Position numbers and translations under genes: made by a program. Below the pieces are notes generated by a model. It was not told the origin of the DNA. It worked only from the letters and a program-made list of their open reading frames with translations, and searched no databases. Positions 58,501-64,000 of a stretch of 64,000 nucleotides of DNA are shown piece after piece. The stretch's first letter is position 1. Every line of letters begins with the position of its first letter. Origin of the DNA: Halichondria panicea. Its lineage: Eukaryota; Porifera; Demospongiae; Suberitida; Halichondriidae. Where the stretch lies: the NCBI RefSeq assembly GCF_963675165.1, contig NC_087386.1, positions 5,462,169-5,526,168 on the forward strand. Direction: 5' to 3'.

Positions 58501-59345
58501 TGTTGAGGTCGGTCATGGAGGCAGCTAACAACAAGAGGATAAAGAGCGTGTTTCTGCCCCATTTTGTCACCATGGACATCAGTGCTTCGACGCATGAGCT
58601 CCTCCTTTCCTCCTATAGACTTGAAATAGTTGCGAATACTTTGAGGTACGTGGTTGACTTTAGGGAAATCTCCGATAACAGTGTGAATGATAAGATGACC
58701 GAATGAGAAGATGTCCAGTTTGGTAGTGTAGGTGGGCCGTTCCACACGACACTCGGGAGGCATATAGCCTACATTTCCCGGGGTGCTTGTTAGAACAATT
58801 TGAGTCAATCTCTCCAGATCAACGTATCTGGAGACACCCAGGTCTCCGATCTTGGCAGTGAGGTCCTCAGTGAGCAAGATGTTGGGAGCAGTGAGGTCAC
58901 GATGGATGAGGGGAGGGGTCAGAGAGTGGAGATAGTGAAGGCCTTTGGATACATCATACAGGATATGGATTCTAGTGGCGATATTCGTGTCTCGATGGGT
59001 TTCAACGAAATTGGCCAAGTCAGAATTATGAAGCCTTTCCATTATTAGACTGATGTCGTTCTTATCGCGGCCGTAATGGACTCCAACAAAAGCGACAATG
59101 TTGGGGTGATCCAAAACACTCAGAATATGACACTCATTTTGGAACATTGTTACAATCCTCTCCCTCTGTCCAAGGTATCGCTCTTGGAGCAATATGTGGT
59201 GTAGTTTTTTAGCAATGCAGTCTCTTCCATTCACCGTCACTCTAAAGACACAGCCATAAGCCCCTGAGCCAGCTTTGTTCTCCTCTAGATCCAATCCTCC
59301 TTCCACCTGGACCACCAGAGCATCAAGGTCACTTCTTGTAGCCAT
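52598..59345 (-). CDS. Kinase-ankyrin protein: one TKL-like kinase exon + 13 one-repeat ankyrin exons
   Basis: All exons close in phase 0 (716 aa): kinase 59345-58437; repeats 58293-58207, 58143-58051, 57987-57889, 55473-55375, 55324-55226, 55075-54977, 54907-54809, 54337-54239, 54188-54090, 53807-53709, 53292-53194, 53143-53042, 52666-52598. Kinase motifs: glycine loop GSGAYG, lysine in CIAKK, alpha-C glutamate NECHIL, catalytic HRDLTAPNILL, DLG in place of DFG, PPE in place of APE, and DIFSFG. This is a catalytically plausible Ser/Thr-type kinase of the TKL kind. Repeats are 29-34 residues each (for instance GHDEIVRVLLAAKATVN). An N-terminal kinase before ankyrin repeats is unlike human RIPK4/ANKK1 only in exon layout, not in order. 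The start codon follows an intergenic gap of 349 bp after UBR4. Substrate unknown. Confidence 0.88.
52705..52915. repeat. Family B MITE before the last ankyrin exon
   Basis: Ends near TCGTACAGCAGGAAATTTTC and AAATTTTCTGCTATGCAG. It sits at the same place as 33318-33525, so it was present before the ankyrin arrays duplicated. Confidence 0.7.
53855..53930 (-). pseudogene. Worn type C ankyrin exon inside the kinase-ankyrin gene
   Basis: Sequence similar to type C exons (GCCTTGGCTG..ACTATTTCTTACTGG..GTCTGGTTGTCCTG) with deletions that remove its donor region and frame. It lies where a type C exon is expected between type B (54090) and type D (53807). The same worn form recurs at 34668-34742. Confidence 0.75.
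55560..57790. other. Large intron of the kinase-ankyrin gene with MITEs
   Basis: The 2.4-kb intron between ankyrin exons 3 and 4 contains a family B MITE (about 55800-56010, ends ACCGTATAGCAGGTAATTTT and ATTACATGCTATACAGTA), a family A-like copy (about 57247-57530, with TATTACTAGACATTTTGCTGG) and AT-rich DNA. No exon recognised. Confidence 0.6.
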
Positions 59346-59694
59346 TATTTTGCAGCAGTTTACATAGATCTATAAAAGGCCTTAATTTCTTGTAAAACTT
59401 AATGCATGCATGTGGATGTATGCAGAATCTAGTGCTTTTATAATAGCAACATCTTATACCCAATATTTAAGAGTACCATTAACGACCTTTACCATAGAGC
59501 TACATGCACCTGTACCCAAGCTTGAGGAAAGACTGTCTAATAATAACTATAATTATGATCACACAATGATAATAACGAATGTTCAGCTAAAATGTTGGAT
59601 ATAAAACGCTAATGTCAACTAATCTTGTGAGTATAATAACACTTGTAAAAATGTTTAATCATAATAATTATAATAAGTTTCTACTGGTACTGGT
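59346..59694 (-). promoter_or_regulatory. Spacer between UBR4 stop and kinase-ankyrin start
   Basis: 349 bp must hold the UBR4 3' UTR and the kinase-ankyrin promoter. The same spacer, about 75% recognisable, precedes the second kinase copy (49936-50171), so promoter and gene were copied together. No TATA box is clear. Confidence 0.45.
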
Positions 59695-62600
59695 TCAGTT
59701 GTCACTAGCGGTGGTGACTGTGACCAAGGAGAGCAACTCCGCCAGGAAGACATCTGGGTTGTCAATAGCAACCAGCAACCCTGTGCACGACAAAGCAAAA
59801 AAATTAAAAATTGTGCAGACAAAATGAAGTTTATAATTATACAGCATACGAACGATTTAAACAAAAATGGGTATGTCACATGGTTTACGTACAAGTCACA
59901 TGACTCACCCATGACATCAAGGAACTCTTGGAAGGACTCACATAATTGCACCTGATCTTGGAACTCTGTCAACAGCTGCAGCAACAGATCGAACCATGAT
60001 TAAAACAATTGTTTAATACCTTTAACAGCATAATACGTGTACCTCTTTAGGAAATAGTTTACTTTAGGATGGTTTATGAGCAGATGGTTTGACAATGCCA
60101 TGAGCACACAATAGACAAAGGAAGGTGATAATTTCCATAAAGATCTTTATGGCAGCTGTACCTTGTCGCTAGCTTCCAGCACGGTGCTATCATTGGTCCG
60201 AACGTGCTCCAGTAAAGCTGTGGGCAGGTCACTACCAGACACTGACAGTGTGGTCTTGAGGACTCGATGTAGACTGTCCACTAGTGAGAACATCATTAGT
60301 AGCGGCTTGTACACCGAGAACTCTGCCGGGGAGGACGAGGAGAGACTGTGGGGGGTATATGTGGGTGGGGCCACAGATGAATGAGTGTATAATTATGTGT
60401 GTGTGGGTGAATAATAAAGCCAGTCACTATAAAATTATCATAGTTCAAAAAATACTTCGAAGATGTGTTGGCTGACTTAAAGAGTACGGATTAACTACAA
60501 TATTAATGGATCTCATCAGATCTAGAGATGTAGTACCAGGGACCCACCTCTTGATGAGGGAGGAGCTACTGTTCCTGGCATGGGCCAACACTAACAGTCT
60601 CTTGAGGATGGTGGTCCGATGCTCCTCCCACTCACTCAACGACTGGATGAACAGTGACACCACCAGCTGGTACTGGGGACCGTCCAACTAGCAGAGGAGG
60701 GTGGCAAAGGTCAAGAGCAAGCCACGTACCATAAAAAGCGTTTTGCCATTAAGAGTAACATACAGTAGAAGGTGCAGCAATAATTACTATGGCTATTGTG
60801 CATATGCTGACATATTACTAATATAGCAAACAATGCTTATAGTGTAGGGTTGACATTTGTAACCACTTGTGTTCACCTCATAAGCGGAGGAGACCCAGGT
60901 GTCAGGAGCAGCTGCCAGGAAGGTTGCTAGGTTCCTCTCCTCTCTCTGGTAGCAGTGACTCCTGTGCAGGGTGGCAGAACAAAGCAAGATAATGTACACT
61001 ATAAGATATAAATTGTAAGTCCCCAATTAATAATATAAGAGGGTATTATGAGCTTAGAATGCACTGAAGAGAATAACGTATTGCTTACTAACAAACAAAA
61101 CTTATCCCACACAAGCCAAATACCTAAAAAGAAAGCTAAAAAAATGGGCACTGCAGACACTTTTTGAGAAGACAGATTAATTTGCTTACACACAAAAACA
61201 GGTTTAGCACACACAGACCAAATGTTGCTAGTGCTCACAGGTTCATGACGTGTGCTCCAACATGAAGGTAGTAGGGGAGCAGGTGCATGTTGCTCTGTGG
61301 ACCGCCCCCTCCACTCTCTCCACTGAAGGACTTCTCGTAGGCAAACCGGACCAGAAGCAGTCGAATATCGTGAGCGAGGGTGTGGAAGGAGGGGTCAAAT
61401 AGTCCAGTACACTCTTGTAGGTAGTTGTGGAACCTGGGTGCGTGTGTGGGGGTGGGGTTATTACCAGCTGTACTCTTAAGGAGGTCGTGGATAAATGGTA
61501 TTAGCAAGGGCGTATAAAAGAAGAGAGGGCATGCAACTCCTATATGAGCATAGTTCAAACGTGGGTGGAGAAATGTGTGCATTTGCTAAAAATAGAAATT
61601 TCATTTCATGCAGTCATGCACATTCATCCGCCCACGTTTGAACTCTGCTCATATAGGAGTTGCATGCCCTCTCTTCTTTTATATGCCCTTGGTATTAGCT
61701 CTAGACAGAAATAGCTGACATGTGTCTAGACAGATATTAGCGTACCTTGCAACAGAACTCGAGAAGTTGGTATGTGAAATCTGTGAGAAAATGGACAATA
61801 CATTAATCTAGTGGTGGCATTTGAATACTAAATCTACTTATGTTCTGGCCTAAGCTAAACACGCACACACTAGCGGTTGTTTATTACTGGTCAGCTGATA
61901 TCTCACCTCGGGCCCCCATATTGGCAGCAAGGCATTGCACTTGGTGTTGGCGTTCTGTAGAGTAGCACTCTCCCATTCGTCTCGACTCCGGGCAAGTCTG
62001 CAGAGGGAAGAAGTGGGGGTGGTGACAATGACACAATCTACCTCCAAACATAGATATTATAGAGTGCACGGCATAATGTACATCCTACAAACAATACATG
62101 CTCGATCATAACAACTGCTTATAACACCATTGTATTGTAGTGTGTCATGAGAGCTATTGTAACAGTGGACCAGCTATGGACTTGCTAGCAACTAGAACAC
62201 AAAGGTCATTATTTCCAGGGATAGATTTGAGGTGAACGTACTTGACAGCTGCAGAGTGACATTCGTAGTGGACCACGTTGAAGTGTGACACGGTGGAGTA
62301 GCCCTGGGGGAACAAAATGGAGGCATCACATAACACACATCCTTACAGCAAAATTCAAGAGGAGCTAAGAGTAAAGTTGGTATACAGGTACAAGAGTCAC
62401 CATGGATACGGTGAATGATGGTACTCACCACAGTCTTGCGTGGTTTGTTCTCAAACTCGTCCAACGCCACTTTCCTCGTGTACGTGTAGATACCGAGAAT
62501 CTGGAGGCAAGGCAACAAGAGAATGACATTATACAAAATAGGCATTACCACTTGTACAAAACGACTCAATAATAATTCACACAATTATAATAGGTGGTTT

Positions 62601-63571
62601 TGTACGGTCACTCTCCACCAAGCCCTACCCCCTAACACACCTTCTGCGGTTGATTCTTATAGCCCTCGAGGCAAATGCAGCACTTTAGGCCTGACTCTTC
62701 AATCAGCTGTCCCTCCATCTCCGACACGAGTGTGGACTGTGCGATCACCTGACCCTTCTCGTTCACCTCCATACCCAGTGCACCCAGCTCCTTCTGTCTC
62801 ATGGCCATTGCTCGTCGTTTCTTCTCCTCTCTAGTTGCCTTACGGACTCTCTTAATCTGAAAGGGGGGAGGGACATTACTAGCTGACTGTACTGTACACA
62901 CACATGTGCTGTACACTCGAGGAAGAAGAAATGTAGTTTCACATGTACCGAACTTAAGCACTTTTAATATTGGTCAGAGGGGGCAGATTGCTATATAAAG
63001 TTACCACATAACGTGTATTTATACTTGCATAATGTAGCAGCGGTAATTGCATTGAGTTTCACCAGACATTAGGAAAGAGGCCCTCCAACAATGCACCCAC
63101 CACTGCTGGCCACATATATGGCCACTCTCTCCTTCACATCGACAACCTCTAGTATCATACATTTCACAGTGAAAACTGAAAACTTAACAAGAGGTGCTTT
63201 TAGAGTGAAGACTTACAACCAGGTAGATAGGTAGTTACCCCAGTACATTACACTAACTGCTTTGGTGTGCAAATATACACGCCCTAATTAAAGTTCCAGG
63301 TAGAATTCTGGACACAAAATGCCACCTCATCATTCTTACCTCTTCATAACATGGTGGATGCTCTGCCACGACCTCTAGAAGGTTCTCAGCGAGCGTGCCG
63401 ATGTGCTGGTCAGAGGCCACCTGCTCTAGTAGGTGGAGTTCTGAGATGACCTCCTTGAGTATCTCCTGTGTCTTCGTGTGCCAATGACAGAGACCGGCGA
63501 GCATCTTAAGCACGTACGGTAGTGATGGCTGGGAGATGCACAACTTCCACTCAGGAGTGTCGAAGGAGCCA
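59695..63571 (-). CDS. UBR4: UBR4 (p600) E3 ubiquitin ligase, C-terminal 12 exons (5' partial)
   Basis: Exons (minus), all in phase, 488 aa: 63571-63340, 62856-62641, 62500-62429, 62303-62242, 61997-61907, 61780-61746, 61433-61239, 60961-60877, 60687-60548, 60345-60162, 59975-59909, 59780-59695 (TGA). Diagnostic segments: [29 protein letters not shown], the hemiRING zinc module ([43 protein letters not shown]), [24 protein letters not shown] and [12 protein letters not shown]. This C-terminal module recruits the E2 UBE2A/RAD6 and is UBR4's catalytic part in protein quality control and N-degron turnover. The rest of the very large protein lies beyond the window. Intron 61745-61434 carries a 185-bp transposon. 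Introns either side of the first listed exon are duplicates of each other. Confidence 0.93.
61497..61699. mobile_element. 185-bp MITE with long TIRs and 9-bp target duplication
   Basis: The element spans 61506-61690. Arms of about 60 bp begin AAGGGCGTATAAAAGAAGAG and end CTTCTTTTATATGCCCTT. GGTATTAGC flanks both sides (61497-61505, 61691-61699). The second UBR4 copy has a single similar site (about 52158-52167) and no element. Confidence 0.92.
62857..63215. repeat. UBR4 intron segment, left copy of a direct duplication
   Basis: It matches 63635-64000, including an almost identical 140-bp core (63069-63206 and 63861-64000, from ATTAGGAAAGAGGCCCTCC to GGTGCTTTTAGAGTG). The rest is diverged. 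Confidence 0.88.
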
Positions 63572-63634
63572 CTGTGTGTGCGGAGAAAGGGGGGGAGGGG
63601 CTTATAGAATAATGTTACACTGCTTTACTTTATT

Positions 63635-64000
63635 AATCTGAAAGGGGGGGGGGGGACTTTACTAGTACTGTGCACAAACATGTGATGTGCTGAACAACTA
63701 AAGGAAGGAGAAACACACTTAGCCTAGCTGAGCCTAAGGGCTTTTTTAATCATAGTAGGGGTGCAGATTGCTACCTAAAGTTACCGTATAATGTGTACTT
63801 ATTTCAGAATTGTTATTATACGTATAATGTAGCAGCGGTAATTGCATTGAGTTTCAGCGTGCATTAGGAAAGAGGCCCTCCAACAATGCACCCACCACTG
63901 CTGGCCACATATATGGCCACTCTCTCCTTCACATCGACAACCTCTAGTATCATACATTTCACCTTTCAGTGAAAACTTAACAAGAGGTGCTTTTAGAGTG
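63635..64000. repeat. UBR4 intron segment, right copy of the duplication
   Basis: Upstream (minus-strand sense) of the exon at 63571-63340. It starts at the same point as the left copy, next to an acceptor-like CTGAAAG run, and continues to the window edge. No exon found within it. Confidence 0.85.

Noticed and set aside
58800..59048. 82-residue plus-strand frame inside the kinase exon
   Set aside because: Shadow of the intact kinase frame on the minus strand.
63061..63206. Possible extra UBR4 exon (minus: [20 protein letters not shown])
   Set aside because: The neighbouring exons join in phase without it and match the UBR4 order directly; its conservation in two places is explained by a recent intron duplication.

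Overview
The window looks like the compact genome of a demosponge, and an Amphimedon-like species is plausible. This is inferred from four things: short GT-AG introns (many 40-150 bp) in AT-rich DNA; metazoan-type genes (ZIP/SLC39A7, makorin, RTEL1, UBR4); proteins carrying the C-terminal domain of sponge short-chain collagen C4/spongin; and lineage-specific kinase-ankyrin and Death-fold genes. Exon models below were read by eye from splice sites, reading phase and protein motifs. No alignment or search was run.

Layout. 2-361 (+) is the last exon of an SLC39A7-like zinc transporter. 742-4867 (-) is a 17-exon makorin RING/CCCH E3 ligase, head to head with 5127-7000 (+), a CARD + Death-domain adaptor (RAIDD/CRADD-like layout). 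7361-12875 and 13300-18729 (+) are two tandem 14-exon MFS transporters of the zinc-induced-facilitator-like type. They arose by a ~6 kb tandem duplication whose left end lies in the last exon of the CARD-Death gene and whose right end lies in the last MFS exon. The upstream copy therefore lost its own C-terminus and ends in an out-of-frame piece of the death-domain exon.

18989-30512 (+) is the helicase RTEL1 in 31 exons, with one harmonin-like domain and no C-terminal RING. Two antisense genes sit in its introns: a secreted protein (20688-21886) and a frameshifted membrane C4-domain copy (25996-26746). 30909-35216 (-) holds two decayed ankyrin-exon arrays. 35413-43319 (+) is a cluster of single-exon type II membrane proteins whose ectodomain is the sponge collagen C4 domain without any collagen: two intact, one with a frameshifted tail, one degraded. 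These are separated by foldback and TIR elements.

45.2-64 kb (-) is a segmental-duplication zone. At its right end lie the 3' exons of UBR4 (63571-59695, with the hemiRING E3 module), followed by an intact kinase-ankyrin gene (59345-52598) built from one kinase exon and 13 one-repeat ankyrin exons. To the left are a second, decayed copy of UBR4 3' exons plus kinase (52240-49037), a ZU5-like/Death-domain gene remnant (48827-46954), and a third fragment with one UBR4 exon (45.2-46.0 kb).

Themes. The novelty is mostly in gene-family growth by local duplication and in small non-autonomous transposons. Several insertions are present in one paralogue and absent at the matching site of the other, so insertion and duplication events can be ordered. 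The CARD/Death, kinase-ankyrin and ZU5/Death proteins point to Death-fold signalling, but no function is shown by the sequence itself.
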